Shown: positions 1 through 10,585, numbered from the stretch's first letter. The stretch is DNA of 64,000 nt from an uncultured Eubacteriales bacterium (GCA_934456365.1 CAKSHC010000002.1:1-64000); one strand, 5' to 3'. Translations and numbers: made by a program. Notes: generated by a model from the letters alone, not told the origin.

Positions 1-229
1 GCTTTCAGCGCGGCGGCAGGCGCCGGGCTGTGGATCGGCAAGAAAAAAGAACAGTGAGAGGTGGGGAGGAAAGCCTCGGCTTTCCTCCCACACCATTTTT
101 CCCCCATCGCCCTGGCCGCTCTTTGCCTGGCTTTCAGCGCAGCGGCAGGCGCCGGGCTTTGGATCGGCAAGAAAAAAGAACAGTAAGCGGTGGGGAGGTA
201 AGCCTTGGCTTTCCTCCCCTTTTTTAAAT
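1..229. repeat. Imperfect direct repeat, two units of about 100 bp at 129-bp spacing
   Basis: The segment beginning at position 1 recurs from position 130 with only a few substitutions over about 100 bp. Both copies contain a purine-rich AAGAAAAAAGAACAGT block followed by a GGTGGGGAGG block and a CCTCCC-type inverted arm that can fold into a small hairpin. No convincing gene lies in 1-283; the 65-aa ORF across it simply reads through the repeat and encodes two copies of the same peptide. The first unit is cut by the window edge, so the array may extend further left. Confidence 0.75.
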
Positions 230-235
230 GGGTTA

Positions 236-269
236 AAGAAAGGCGCCATCCGATCGGATGGCGCCTTTT
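236..269 (-). terminator. Rho-independent terminator of nrdGD
   Basis: A perfect 10-bp stem with a GATC loop lies at 242-265, followed on the minus strand by TTTCTTT. It sits 18 bp beyond the nrdD stop codon. The stem is fully palindromic, so it could also stop transcription entering from the left. Confidence 0.8.
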
Positions 270-283
270 GGGCACTTTTTGGA

Positions 284-2665
284 TCAGTTTTCTTTGAGGG
301 CCCGCAGCGCGGCGATGATGGAGGAAACTCCCGCCGCCTTTTCGGCCTTGCCGTCTTTCAGGATCAGCAGCGTGGGGGCCTGGCGGATGCCGTAGCGATC
401 CGAAAGGCTTCCCTGCTCCTCGGCGTCGACCACCTCATAGGCCGCTCCCTCCCGGGTGAGCGCCGCTTTGGCGGCCGCGCAGTTGGGGCAGGTTTTGGTG
501 GTGAAGAGATAGATCCCGTCGGGAAGCACATCGGAAACCGGGGCGGCAGCCGCCTCTTCGTTGACCTGCGGATGTTTGGCCGGATCGAGGTGGGAGTTTG
601 CCACATCGTATAATTTCCGATGTTTATACTCCTCGGTTTTCCCGTCGTTCCAGTTCTGAACCGGGCGATAGTAGCCGGTGATGCGGGAATAGACCTCCGC
701 CGGGCCGCCGCATTCGGGGCAGGTGAAGTGCTCGCCGGGCAGGTAGCCGTGGTTTTTGCACACGGAATAGGTGGGCGAAATGGTGTAGTAGGGCAGCTTG
801 TAGTTTTCGGCGATCTTGCGCACGAGGTTGGCCGCCGATTTCCAGCTGGGCAGCTTCTCGCCCAAAAAGGCATGGAACACCGTGCCGGAGGTATAGAGCG
901 TCTGCAGCTCGTCCTGGATGTCGAGCGCCGAGAAGATATCCTCGGTATAGCTCACCGGGAGGTGCGAGGAATTGGTGTAGTAGGGGGTGTGGCCCTTTTC
1001 GGAAGCGGTGATGATGTCGGGCCAGCGCTCAATATCGTGCTTGGCGAGGCGGTAGGTCGTGCTCTCGGCCGGGGTGGCCTCGAGGTTGTAGAGGTCGCCG
1101 TATTTCTCCTGATAATCGGAGAGCCGCTCGCGCATGTGGTTGAGCACCTCTTTGGTGAATTCCTGCGCCTCGGGCTGGGAAAGATCCTTGCGCACCCAGC
1201 GCGCGTTGAGGCAGGCCTCGTTCATGCCGATCAGACCGATGGTGGAGAAGTGGTTGTTGAAGGTGCCGAGATAGCGGCGGGTGTAGGGATAGAGCCCTTC
1301 CTCCAGAAGCCGGGTGATCACATCGCGCTTGACCTTCAAGGAGCGCGCCGCAATGTCCATCAGGTGATCCAGCCGCTCGTAGAATTCCTCGCGGGTCTGG
1401 GAAAGATAGGCGATACGCGGGATGTCGATGGTCACTACGCCGATCGAACCGGTGCTCTCGCCGCTTCCGAAGAAGCCGCCGGACTTCTTGCGCAGCTCGC
1501 GCAGATCCAGGCGCAGCCGGCAGCACATCGAGCGCACGTCGGAAGGCTCCATATCGGAATTGATGTAGTTGGAGAAGTAGGGCGTGCCGTATTTGGCCGT
1601 CATCTCGAAGAGGAGCTTGTTGTTTTCGGTTTCGCTCCAGTCGAAATCGCGGGTGATGGAGTAGGTCGGAATGGGATACTGGAAGCCGCGGCCATGCGCG
1701 TCGCCCTCGATCATGGTTTCGATGAAGGCGCGGTTGACCATATCCATCTCAGCCTTGCAGTCCTTATACTTGAAGGGCATTTCCTTGCCGCCCACGATCG
1801 CCGGCAGCTCAGCCAGGTCGGCGGGAACCGTCCAGTCCAGCGTGATGTTGGTGAAGGGCGCCTGCGTGCCCCAGCGGGAGGGGGTGTTGACCCCGTAGAT
1901 GAAGGACTGGATGCAGTTCTTCACCTCGTAGTAGGAGAGGTTGTCTGCCTTGATGAAGGGCGCCAGATAGGTATCAAAGGAGGAGAAGGCCTGTGCGCCC
2001 GCCCATTCGTTCTGCATGATGCCCAGGAAGTTGACCATCTGGTTGCAAAGGCTCACCAGATGCTTGGCCGGCGCCGAGGTGATCTTGCCCGGCACCCCGC
2101 CGAGGCCCTCCTGAATGAGCTGCTTTAAGCTCCAGCCGGCGCAGTAGCCGGTGAGCATGGAAAGATCGTGGATGTGGATGTCGCCGCTGCGGTGGGCGTT
2201 GGCGATCTCCTCGTCGTAGATCTCGCTGAGCCAGTAGTTGGCCGTGATCGCGCCCGAGTTGCTCAGAATCAGACCGCCGACCGAATAGGTCACGGTGGAA
2301 TTCTCCTTCACCCGCCAGTCGGTCAGCTTCACATAGGAATCCACCACCTGCTTGTAGTCCAGAATGGTCGATTTCATGTTGCGGATACGCTCGCGCTGCT
2401 TGCGGTACAGGATGTAGCACTTGGCCACATCGGCATAGCCCGCTTCGCTCAGGATGGCTTCCACACTGTCCTGAATGTCTTCCACCGCGATCTTGCCGTC
2501 GCGGATCTTGGGCTCGTAATGGGAGGTGACCTTCAAAGCCAGCAGATCCAGAATATCCTGGGTGTACTGCTTGTGCTGCGCTTCAAAAGCCTTGCCGATG
2601 GCGGCGCTGATCTTGGACAGATTGAAGTCCACGACCTGCCCGTCGCGTTTGATGACCTGATACAT
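284..2665 (-). CDS. nrdD: Anaerobic ribonucleoside-triphosphate reductase with C-terminal thioredoxin-like domain
   Basis: This 793-aa protein is a class III ribonucleotide reductase, which makes dNTPs from NTPs under anoxia using a glycyl radical. The N-terminus (about 1-95) is an ATP-cone regulatory domain. The barrel follows, and near the C-terminus are a zinc-site-like block (CKNHG then CPECGG) and the glycyl-radical motif RITGYY with the radical Gly near residue 664. After the usual end of the family there is an extra domain of about 80 residues with a CPNC redox motif (Cys about 726 and 729) and a cis-Pro motif (QAPTL), typical of thioredoxin/glutaredoxin folds. It could be a built-in reductant, although that is inference. 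The gene lies 21 bp downstream of nrdG in the same operon. Confidence 0.97.
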   Translation of the reverse strand: MYQVIKRDGQVVDFNLSKISAAIGKAFEAQHKQYTQDILDLLALKVTSHYEPKIRDGKIAVEDIQDSVEAILSEAGYADVAKCYILYRKQRERIRNMKSTILDYKQVVDSYVKLTDWRVKENSTVTYSVGGLILSNSGAITANYWLSEIYDEEIANAHRSGDIHIHDLSMLTGYCAGWSLKQLIQEGLGGVPGKITSAPAKHLVSLCNQMVNFLGIMQNEWAGAQAFSSFDTYLAPFIKADNLSYYEVKNCIQSFIYGVNTPSRWGTQAPFTNITLDWTVPADLAELPAIVGGKEMPFKYKDCKAEMDMVNRAFIETMIEGDAHGRGFQYPIPTYSITRDFDWSETENNKLLFEMTAKYGTPYFSNYINSDMEPSDVRSMCCRLRLDLRELRKKSGGFFGSGESTGSIGVVTIDIPRIAYLSQTREEFYERLDHLMDIAARSLKVKRDVITRLLEEGLYPYTRRYLGTFNNHFSTIGLIGMNEACLNARWVRKDLSQPEAQEFTKEVLNHMRERLSDYQEKYGDLYNLEATPAESTTYRLAKHDIERWPDIITASEKGHTPYYTNSSHLPVSYTEDIFSALDIQDELQTLYTSGTVFHAFLGEKLPSWKSAANLVRKIAENYKLPYYTISPTYSVCKNHGYLPGEHFTCPECGGPAEVYSRITGYYRPVQNWNDGKTEEYKHRKLYDVANSHLDPAKHPQVNEEAAAAPVSDVLPDGIYLFTTKTCPNCAAAKAALTREGAAYEVVDAEEQGSLSDRYGIRQAPTLLILKDGKAEKAAGVSSIIAALRALKEN

Positions 2666-2686
2666 AGCTCTCTCCTTCTCCTGCGA

Positions 2687-3376
2687 TTATAAACCGCGCA
2701 GGGCGATGTGTTTGACAAAGGGCCGCGCCTGCTCGAGCATCTGCTCCATCTCGGCGCGCGAAAAGGCCGAAAAGCCTGTGTGCGAAAGATTTCCCGGATC
2801 GGAAAAGGCCTGCAGAAAATAGCGCTCGGCCCCTTCGATCATGCGGGCCGCTCCGATAACATCCTCCGGCCGGTGCAGCCCGCGCACCAGCGTGGTGCGG
2901 AATTCATAGTCCACCGATCCCTCGAGCAAAAAGGCGATGCTGCGCCGGATCGGCTCCAGATCCATCCCCGGCCGGCCGCACACTCTCCCATAGCTCTCGG
3001 GGGCGCTTTTGATGTCCATGGCAACATATTGTACCAGACCCCGCTCCGCCGCTTCCCGCAGCGGGCCGGGGTGGCAGCCGTTGGTATCGAGCTTCACCGA
3101 ATATCCCATCGCGCGAACCCGCTCCAGAAAGGGGAAGAGCTCCGGCTGCAAAAGAGGCTCGCCGCCTGTGATCGCCACCCCGTCTAAAAGCCCGCGCCGC
3201 TTTTCCAGAAAAGAAAAGAGCACCGACTCACTGATCGGCGCTCCGGGATTTCCGAAGGCTAAATCAGCGTTGTGGCAAAAAGGACAGCGCAGCTCGCACC
3301 CCGCGGTAAACAGCGTGCACGCCGTTTTCCCCGGGAAATCCAGCAAAGTAAGCTTCTGCCAGCCGTAAAAGTCCAT
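2687..3376 (-). CDS. nrdG: Anaerobic ribonucleotide reductase activating protein (radical SAM)
   Basis: This 229-aa radical-SAM enzyme uses a 4Fe-4S cluster and S-adenosylmethionine to install the glycyl radical on NrdD. The cluster motif CELRCPFC (CxxxCxxC) is at residues 28-35 and is followed by the SAM-binding GGEP motif. The N-terminal GWQKLTLLDFPGK signature is typical of the clostridial NrdG subfamily. It is the first gene of the nrdG-nrdD operon, behind a strong sigma-A promoter. Confidence 0.96.
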   Translation of the reverse strand: MDFYGWQKLTLLDFPGKTACTLFTAGCELRCPFCHNADLAFGNPGAPISESVLFSFLEKRRGLLDGVAITGGEPLLQPELFPFLERVRAMGYSVKLDTNGCHPGPLREAAERGLVQYVAMDIKSAPESYGRVCGRPGMDLEPIRRSIAFLLEGSVDYEFRTTLVRGLHRPEDVIGAARMIEGAERYFLQAFSDPGNLSHTGFSAFSRAEMEQMLEQARPFVKHIALRGL

Positions 3377-3400
3377 AAGAGAAATGCGAAACCTTTCCTA

Positions 3401-3445
3401 CAATATGTTGATATAAGTATATCAGAGCTCCACAAAATATGTCAA
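3401..3445 (-). promoter_or_regulatory. nrdGD promoter with possible NrdR boxes
   Basis: On the minus strand a perfect -35 TTGACA (3440-3445) is spaced 18 bp from -10 TATACT (3416-3421). Just downstream of the -10, CAATATGTTG (3401-3410) matches 9 of 10 core positions of the NrdR box consensus. A weaker copy sharing AATATGT overlaps the -35 about 34 bp away. NrdR normally binds two such boxes about three helical turns apart. The promoter is firm; the NrdR assignment is tentative because the second box is poor. Confidence 0.65.
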
Positions 3446-3472
3446 GAATGAAACGCAAAAGAGCATGACAAA

Positions 3473-3500
3473 AACCGCCCCGAAACCCGAGGCGGTTTTT
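3473..3500 (-). terminator. Terminator of the barrel/DUF4430 operon
   Basis: An AACCGCC/GGCGGTT stem is followed by a T-run on the minus strand, beginning about 20 bp after the stop of the DUF4430 lipoprotein gene. Confidence 0.7.
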
Positions 3501-3521
3501 GTGGATTTGAACAAAGCGAAT

Positions 3522-3932
3522 TCACTGCGCCAAAAAAGTCCAGGAAACGGCGTCGCCGTCCTTGAGGGGCGCGCGGGCGGCCGAAAGCCAGATCGTTTCG
3601 CCGTTGACGGTGTAAACCCAGCCCGAACCGCTCCCTGCCGTTTTTTCCGCCACCCCGCCGATGGAAACCACATAGAGATTTCCCAAAGCGGCGCTGCCGG
3701 TCGTTTCCACCGCAAGATCCTCCTCCCCGCAGAAGGCCAAAAGCGCCGAATAAACCGTCGCGTCGCCCGGCAGGGAAAGGGTGCGCTCCCGTGCGGCCGG
3801 GGTGCCGGTCTGACTTTGCAGGGAAAAGGAAACGGAGATCGGCGCTTCGGAGGCCGGGGCCTCGGTGGGCGTCGAGCAGGAGCAGAGCAGCAGACAAAGG
3901 GAGAGCAGCAGGGGCGCAATTTTAGCTTTCAC
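3522..3932 (-). CDS. DUF4430 (transcobalamin C-terminal-like) lipoprotein
   Basis: This 136-aa lipoprotein has a signal peptide ending in the lipobox LLCSC. The remainder matches the DUF4430/transcobalamin-like beta domain: a central GSGWVYTVNGE motif and a C-terminal LKDGDAVSWTF motif, which are the family hallmarks. In intrinsic factor and transcobalamin this domain closes over cobalamin beneath an alpha6/alpha6 barrel. Here the barrel-like partner is encoded by the immediately upstream gene, overlapping by 11 nt, so the two are probably made together as partners on the outer face of the membrane. The ligand is not proven by the sequence. Confidence 0.8.
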   Translation of the reverse strand: MKAKIAPLLLSLCLLLCSCSTPTEAPASEAPISVSFSLQSQTGTPAARERTLSLPGDATVYSALLAFCGEEDLAVETTGSAALGNLYVVSIGGVAEKTAGSGSGWVYTVNGETIWLSAARAPLKDGDAVSWTFLAQ

Positions 3933-4914
3933 GCTTGTTTCTCCGAATCAGGATGACCGCGAGCAGAACCGCAACCACCACCACGCACAAAATCGTGATC
4001 AGCGGCCACAGGTAGGCCGGCTGGCCGCCGGCGGTGTTGGCCGGAGCCGGATCGGCAGGCGAGGCAAGCGAGGAATCCGAAAGGGTGAGGGCAAGGAGGG
4101 CGTCGGCCGTGGCAAAGGCCAGATCGCTCTGGGCGTCGCCCAGATGCGCTAAATACGCCCCGTCTTCATGTCGGAAGGAGGAGAGCAGGGTGAAGGCCTC
4201 GTTGGCCTCGGTCTCCTTTCCGAGCGCCGCATAGGCCGCCGCAGCCAGCGCGGTGGTCGAGGCGTTGGCCGAACCGAAGTTGAGATAGCCGGAGTCCGAC
4301 CGGGCCATCTGCAAGGCGGCGATCGCGCCCGGGAAGCGCTCGGCCACATTCTTCGGATCGCCGATGGAGCAGAGAGCTACCAGGCAAAGCGCCTGATCGT
4401 CGGCCGAGGAATAATCCGGGCTCCCCCACAGGAGAAACTGACCGGCCTCGGCGTCGTAGTAGGTGCGCAGAGCCTCTGCCGCCTTTTTGCGGAAATCCTT
4501 GGCCAGCCCGCTCTTGCCGGCGATGATGGTGAGATTGGCCAGCGTGTAGGGATTGAGCGCCGCCACATCCTTTTTGGTCAGCGTGTCGAGCGCCGCGGCA
4601 TAGGCGGAAGCGTCCTGCCCGAGGTTGGAGGCAATCCCCAGCCCGTAGCCCTTGGCTTCGGCCGAGGCGTCGTCCTTGGTGGCCAGAAGGAAGGTTTCTC
4701 CCAGCGCCTTATAGGCGGCGTCGAAGGAGAGCAGCCAGATGATCTTGGCGTTTTTCGTGTTGGCCTCGAGCTCGTTTTTGTCAAACAGCGCGCTGTAGGC
4801 GGCCGCCGCCGCTTCGCGGGGCGAGGCCTCGGGCGCCGCCGCAGCCGAAGCCGGCAGGCAAAGCGAGAGCGCCAGCACCAGAGTGAGCAGCAAAGACAGA
4901 ATCTTTTTCGGCAT
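3922..4914 (-). CDS. Surface protein with alpha-barrel (prenyltransferase/squalene-cyclase-like) repeats and C-terminal TM anchor
   Basis: This 330-aa protein is read from the ATG at 4914, because a good AAAGGAGA site precedes that codon; the upstream in-frame ATG has none. It has a signal peptide (MPKKILSLLLTLVLALSL), an Ala-rich helical body with repeats such as GYLNFGSANASTTALAAAA that recall the alpha/alpha-barrel of prenyltransferases and transcobalamin, and a C-terminal membrane helix followed by RRNKRES. It overlaps the DUF4430 gene downstream. I infer that it supplies the barrel half of a split transcobalamin-like binder. Sequence similarity alone is weak, so the fold call is moderate. 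Confidence 0.65.
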   Translation of the reverse strand: MPKKILSLLLTLVLALSLCLPASAAAAPEASPREAAAAAYSALFDKNELEANTKNAKIIWLLSFDAAYKALGETFLLATKDDASAEAKGYGLGIASNLGQDASAYAAALDTLTKKDVAALNPYTLANLTIIAGKSGLAKDFRKKAAEALRTYYDAEAGQFLLWGSPDYSSADDQALCLVALCSIGDPKNVAERFPGAIAALQMARSDSGYLNFGSANASTTALAAAAYAALGKETEANEAFTLLSSFRHEDGAYLAHLGDAQSDLAFATADALLALTLSDSSLASPADPAPANTAGGQPAYLWPLITILCVVVVAVLLAVILIRRNKRES

Positions 4915-4951
4915 GATCGTTTCTCCTTTTTGAGAAAATATTTTCAAGCCC

Positions 4952-4979
4952 ATTATAGCATGCCCCCGGAAAAAAGCAA
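4952..4979 (-). promoter_or_regulatory. Promoter of the barrel/DUF4430 operon
   Basis: On the minus strand -35 TTGCTT (4974-4979) and -10 TATAAT (4952-4957) are separated by 16 bp, about 40 bp upstream of the chosen ATG at 4914. Placing the transcription start here also rules against the longer ORF beginning at 4953. Confidence 0.7.
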
Positions 4980-5036
4980 GTTTTTGTGGACACCGGTTGG
5001 AGCGCGTGATAAAATAAAGAAAAAAGGAGAGGGACT

Positions 5037-5303
5037 ATGCACTATACCTATCGGACCAAAATGACCTGCTCTTCGGCCATTCAATTTGATATTCAGGGCA
5101 ATGTGATCACCCACGTTGTCTTCACCGACGGCTGCAACGGCAACCTCAAAGCCATCGCCAAGCTCGTCGAAGGAAAAACGGTGGAGGAAATCGAATCCAC
5201 CCTGCGCGGCAACACCTGCGGTCGCCGCCCCACCAGCTGCGCCGACCAGCTGGCCATCGCCGTGCGCGAGGCCTACGAGGCCGAACAGGCCGCAAAAAAC
5301 TGA
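5037..5303 (+). CDS. TSCPD-domain mini-protein (TIGR03905-like)
   Basis: This 88-aa soluble protein consists of a single TSCPD-type domain with four spaced cysteines (MTC, DGC, NTCG and TSCADQLA). The PTSCADQLA block is the domain signature, related to the C-terminal cysteine domain of some class II ribonucleotide reductases. Its biochemical role is unknown. A clear AAAGGAGA site lies 8 bp upstream. An extended -10 (TGATAAAAT at 5007-5015) may be its promoter. It is monocistronic, with its own terminator. Confidence 0.8.
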   Translation: MHYTYRTKMTCSSAIQFDIQGNVITHVVFTDGCNGNLKAIAKLVEGKTVEEIESTLRGNTCGRRPTSCADQLAIAVREAYEAEQAAKN

Positions 5304-5320
5304 ACGCCCGCTCAAAGGAA

Positions 5321-5358
5321 GCCCGCTCTCCGCTTTCCCGGAGAGCGGGCCTTTTTTT
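5321..5358 (+). terminator. Rho-independent terminator after TSCPD gene
   Basis: A GC-rich 12-bp stem (GCCCGCTCTCCG with its complement) and a short loop are followed by seven T residues. Confidence 0.9.
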
Positions 5359-5437
5359 GCTCGCTCCATAGCCGCGCCGCTGCCGCGGCGGCGCGCCGTT
5401 CATCTTTGGTTCATAAAAAGTTTGGTAAATTTGTCCA

Positions 5438-5466
5438 TTGAAACCTGATAAAGCGTTTGATACAAT
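5438..5466 (+). promoter_or_regulatory. Promoter of the tandem lipoprotein cluster
   Basis: -35 TTGAAA (5438-5443) and -10 TACAAT (5461-5466) are separated by 17 bp, about 48 bp upstream of the first lipoprotein start. Confidence 0.75.
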
Positions 5467-5513
5467 CGAATTGCAGGAAGCGTCCGCCATTTTTTGGAAA
5501 GGAAGTGCCCCCT

Positions 5514-6338
5514 ATGCAAAGCAAGCGAATTCTGAGCGTATTTCTTTTATCCGCCCTTCTTCTTTTGAGCGCCTGCGCCCGGCAGAATTCCGATCCGATC
5601 GTGTCCACGTCGAGCTCCTGCCGCGCAGAAACCTCCGCCGAGCCCGTCTCGCCGTGGATCGAACCGGCCGAGGCCGCCTCCATCGGCGAGCTGCCCTCGG
5701 CTGGGAGCTATCGCTATGCGGCCCTTGAGCCGGAGGTTTTCACCCCGGGCGAAAGTCTTTTCGGCCAGGAGGGCCGGAGCTGCTATCCGCATATTCCGCA
5801 ATCGGGCGAGGTTACCTTCGGAAAGGCCGTGGATCCGGCTCTCCAGAAGAGCCTGTATGAAAAAGCCCTCTCCCGGCTCGGCTCGCTTTCCGAGCTGCCC
5901 CGGGCTCTCTATGCGCTCGGCCTCTCGGAGGATACCGAGCCGCTGACCGTTTCCCTGCAGGAGTCCGGCGCGCTCGCCCTGCGCCTCACCGGCACTCCCG
6001 CCGGCACCCTCTCGGTCGCCGTCCTCTCCTCGGCCGAACAGGCGCCCGAACCGCTTTCCGCCTGGCTGCAAAAAACGCAGCCCGACGCGCAGACCATCCA
6101 TGCCGCCCGCCAGATCCGCCGGGTGCATACCGCCTCGGGCGCGGTGGTGGAGGAAGAATCTTTCTTCTATCTTCGCTTGGAGCAGCGCGCGGATCTGCTG
6201 GTCCTCACCTTCTGCACCACAGGCTTCACACCCACCGCCGCCCCGGCGGGCGAACCGGTGGAAAATGCCTTTGGCGTGAAAACTCCCTCCCAGGCCTTCG
6301 CCCGCCAGACCTTCGAATCCGCCCTCCCGAAAATCTGA
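5514..6338 (+). CDS. Lipoprotein of unknown function, copy 1 of 3
   Basis: This is a 274-aa predicted lipoprotein with signal peptide and lipobox LLSAC, started at 5514 behind GGAAAGGAAG. I do not recognise a named family. The mature part begins with a Ser-rich stretch (STSSSC), then a globular domain with a short conserved C-terminus rich in aromatic residues. It is paralogous to the next two genes. With copy 2 it shares an almost identical first 45 residues (RILS leader, then ARQN or ARQNP, then DPIVSTSSSC), which indicates a recent duplication; its C-terminal half has diverged more. A receptor, inhibitor or sensor role would be speculation. Confidence 0.85.
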   Translation: MQSKRILSVFLLSALLLLSACARQNSDPIVSTSSSCRAETSAEPVSPWIEPAEAASIGELPSAGSYRYAALEPEVFTPGESLFGQEGRSCYPHIPQSGEVTFGKAVDPALQKSLYEKALSRLGSLSELPRALYALGLSEDTEPLTVSLQESGALALRLTGTPAGTLSVAVLSSAEQAPEPLSAWLQKTQPDAQTIHAARQIRRVHTASGAVVEEESFFYLRLEQRADLLVLTFCTTGFTPTAAPAGEPVENAFGVKTPSQAFARQTFESALPKI

Positions 6339-6365
6339 ACCGTATTGCAGGAAAGGAGGTGTCCC

Positions 6366-7139
6366 ATGCGAAGCAAGCGAATTCTGAGCCTTCTTCTCGT
6401 ATCCGCCCTGCTGCTTTTGAGCGCCTGTGCCCGGCAGAATCCCGATCCGATCGTGTCCACCTCGAGCTCCTGCCGCACCGAAACCTCCTCCTCGCCCCGG
6501 CCCCAAACGATCGAGGGCCCGGCGGTGCGCTTAAGCGGCGATCCGGTCGATCGCGCCGAGATTTTGCCGGAGGGGAAAACCTATCGCCTGATCGCCGCGG
6601 ACGGGGAGGCCTTCTATCCCTTTGATTTCGCCCGCCGCGCCCCGGACAACCGCCCCACCTGCTTGCCGCAGTTTTCTCCAAATGGAGAACTCACCTTCCC
6701 CGATGTTTTCGTGACGGCAGAGGAACAGAAGCCGATTTATGAACAGGCGCTCGCCCGCCTCGGCGGGCAGTCGGGCTTGCCGGAGCTTCTGGCCTCTTTC
6801 GGCGAGGAGCTGGAGGTCATCCTTCTGGATGAGGGCGGCGTGTTTCTCCGGCCGAAAATTTCCTGGGGCTGCCTTTCGGTCATCGTGTGCGCCTCTCCCG
6901 ATCAGGCTCCCGTGGAAATCGCCGACTGGCTGAAAACGGTCGAGCCCGATTCTTCCGTGGTCTACTTCGATTCTGTAAAATTGCTGAAAAACTCCGCCGT
7001 GTTCCTGCGGGTCGAGCAGCGGGGGCAGGAGCTTGTGCTCACCCAGTTCCGCTCGGGCTCCGTTCCGAACGAATTCGAAGAAATCGGGATCCTCGGGAGT
7101 GCCTTCCGGGCCTTCGCCAACTACCTCCCGAAAATCTGA
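6366..7139 (+). CDS. Lipoprotein of unknown function, copy 2 of 3
   Basis: This 257-aa lipoprotein starts at 6366, directly behind a near-perfect AAAGGAGGTG site. Its leader is nearly identical to copy 1, and its C-terminus (QRGQELVLTQFRSG then AFRAFANYLPKI) is nearly identical to copy 3, so copy 2 is a bridge between the other two. The central segment KPIYEQALARLGGQSGLPE has counterparts in all three. It lies 27 bp after copy 1 and is probably cotranscribed. No catalytic motif is visible. Confidence 0.85.
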   Translation: MRSKRILSLLLVSALLLLSACARQNPDPIVSTSSSCRTETSSSPRPQTIEGPAVRLSGDPVDRAEILPEGKTYRLIAADGEAFYPFDFARRAPDNRPTCLPQFSPNGELTFPDVFVTAEEQKPIYEQALARLGGQSGLPELLASFGEELEVILLDEGGVFLRPKISWGCLSVIVCASPDQAPVEIADWLKTVEPDSSVVYFDSVKLLKNSAVFLRVEQRGQELVLTQFRSGSVPNEFEEIGILGSAFRAFANYLPKI

Positions 7140-7252
7140 TCGGCAATGCATGGCCGGAGCCATAACGATGTGTTGGTTTCTATGAACTACGCGCACGAAT
7201 TTGCCTGCATTGCGCCGCTCTGAAGGATGCGTTTTTGAAAGGTTGTATTTTC

Positions 7253-8059
7253 ATGTTGATCAAAAAAGGCCTATGCGTATTGTTCTTGCTTGTGCCCCTT
7301 CTGCTTTGTTCCTGCGCGCCTGTTTTGCCTGGGTATGAGGTAAGCTCTCCGACCGAATCCGCGCCGCTTTCCCCCTCTGTTTCCGAGTCCATGCCCGAGC
7401 GGCTCGATACCTTTTCCGGTGCGCCGGTTTTTGAACCGGTTGGATGGGTTCCTCAGGTCGAAGGGTACGACTTCGTCGCAGTCAGCAAAGATGTTTTCTA
7501 TTCCGATGATCGGTTCCTGCCGATCGGTGAAGAAAAAGGCGTTTGCTATCCCCATCTTCATCCGGGTAAAGAGCCCACCTTTTCCCCCTGCACGCATCTG
7601 CTCGATCGGCAGGAAGACGTCTATAGAGAAGCCTTGGAACGGCTTGGTAAGCAGACCGGTTTGCCGGAGGCGCTCGATTCTTTCGGCGAATCTCTGCGGG
7701 TCGTGCTTTTGAAAGAGGGCGGTGTTTGTTTGCAGCCGCTGGATTTGGCCTCGGGCTATCTCACAGTCACCGTTTGTCCCTCTTTGGAAAAGGCGCCCCA
7801 GAAATGCATGAATTGGATCGAGGAGATAGAGCCGGATTCTCATCGAATCTATCTTTCCAAAGAAACGATTCCCGTGTGGGATGAGAATTCGAAAGAAGAG
7901 TCCATGGGAAAAGCCTTCGTGTTTCTGCGGGTCGATCAGCGGGGGCAGGAGCTTGTGCTCACCCAGTTCCGCTCGGATTTTGTCCCGAATGAAACCGAAG
8001 AAACAAAGGCCTTGGAAGCCGCCTTCCGAGCCTTCGCCCAGTACCTCTCAAAAATCTGA
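7253..8059 (+). CDS. Lipoprotein of unknown function, copy 3 of 3
   Basis: This 268-aa lipoprotein has lipobox LLCSC. The ATG at 7253 (GAAAGG 10 bp upstream) is preferred to the in-frame TTG at 7235. The C-terminal motif RGQELVLTQFRSD and the ending AFAQYLSKI match copy 2 at both protein and DNA level, while the leader differs from copies 1 and 2. Its codon use is visibly less GC-biased than that of its neighbours, which suggests a different history. A 113-bp gap (7140-7252) before it holds no recognisable gene or terminator. The family function is unknown. Confidence 0.85.
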   Translation: MLIKKGLCVLFLLVPLLLCSCAPVLPGYEVSSPTESAPLSPSVSESMPERLDTFSGAPVFEPVGWVPQVEGYDFVAVSKDVFYSDDRFLPIGEEKGVCYPHLHPGKEPTFSPCTHLLDRQEDVYREALERLGKQTGLPEALDSFGESLRVVLLKEGGVCLQPLDLASGYLTVTVCPSLEKAPQKCMNWIEEIEPDSHRIYLSKETIPVWDENSKEESMGKAFVFLRVDQRGQELVLTQFRSDFVPNETEETKALEAAFRAFAQYLSKI

Positions 8060-8061
8060 AA

Positions 8062-8096
8062 AAAGCCCGCCGAAGGACTTTCCTTCGGCGGGCTTT
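8062..8096. terminator. Bidirectional terminator between lipoprotein cluster and clpC
   Basis: A perfect 16-bp inverted repeat with a 3-nt CTT loop has AAA and TTT at its outer ends. It serves the plus-strand lipoprotein gene (stop 8059) and the minus-strand clpC gene (stop 8104). Confidence 0.9.
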
Positions 8097-8103
8097 CGGT
8101 TTG

Positions 8104-10557
<2,454 letters not shown>

Positions 10558-10585
10558 ACAATCACTTCCTTCGTTGTCTTAGTTC

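Noticed and set aside
620..2128. 502-aa plus-strand ORF opposite nrdD
   Set aside because: nrdD is unmistakable on the other strand; the ORF shows no family motifs.
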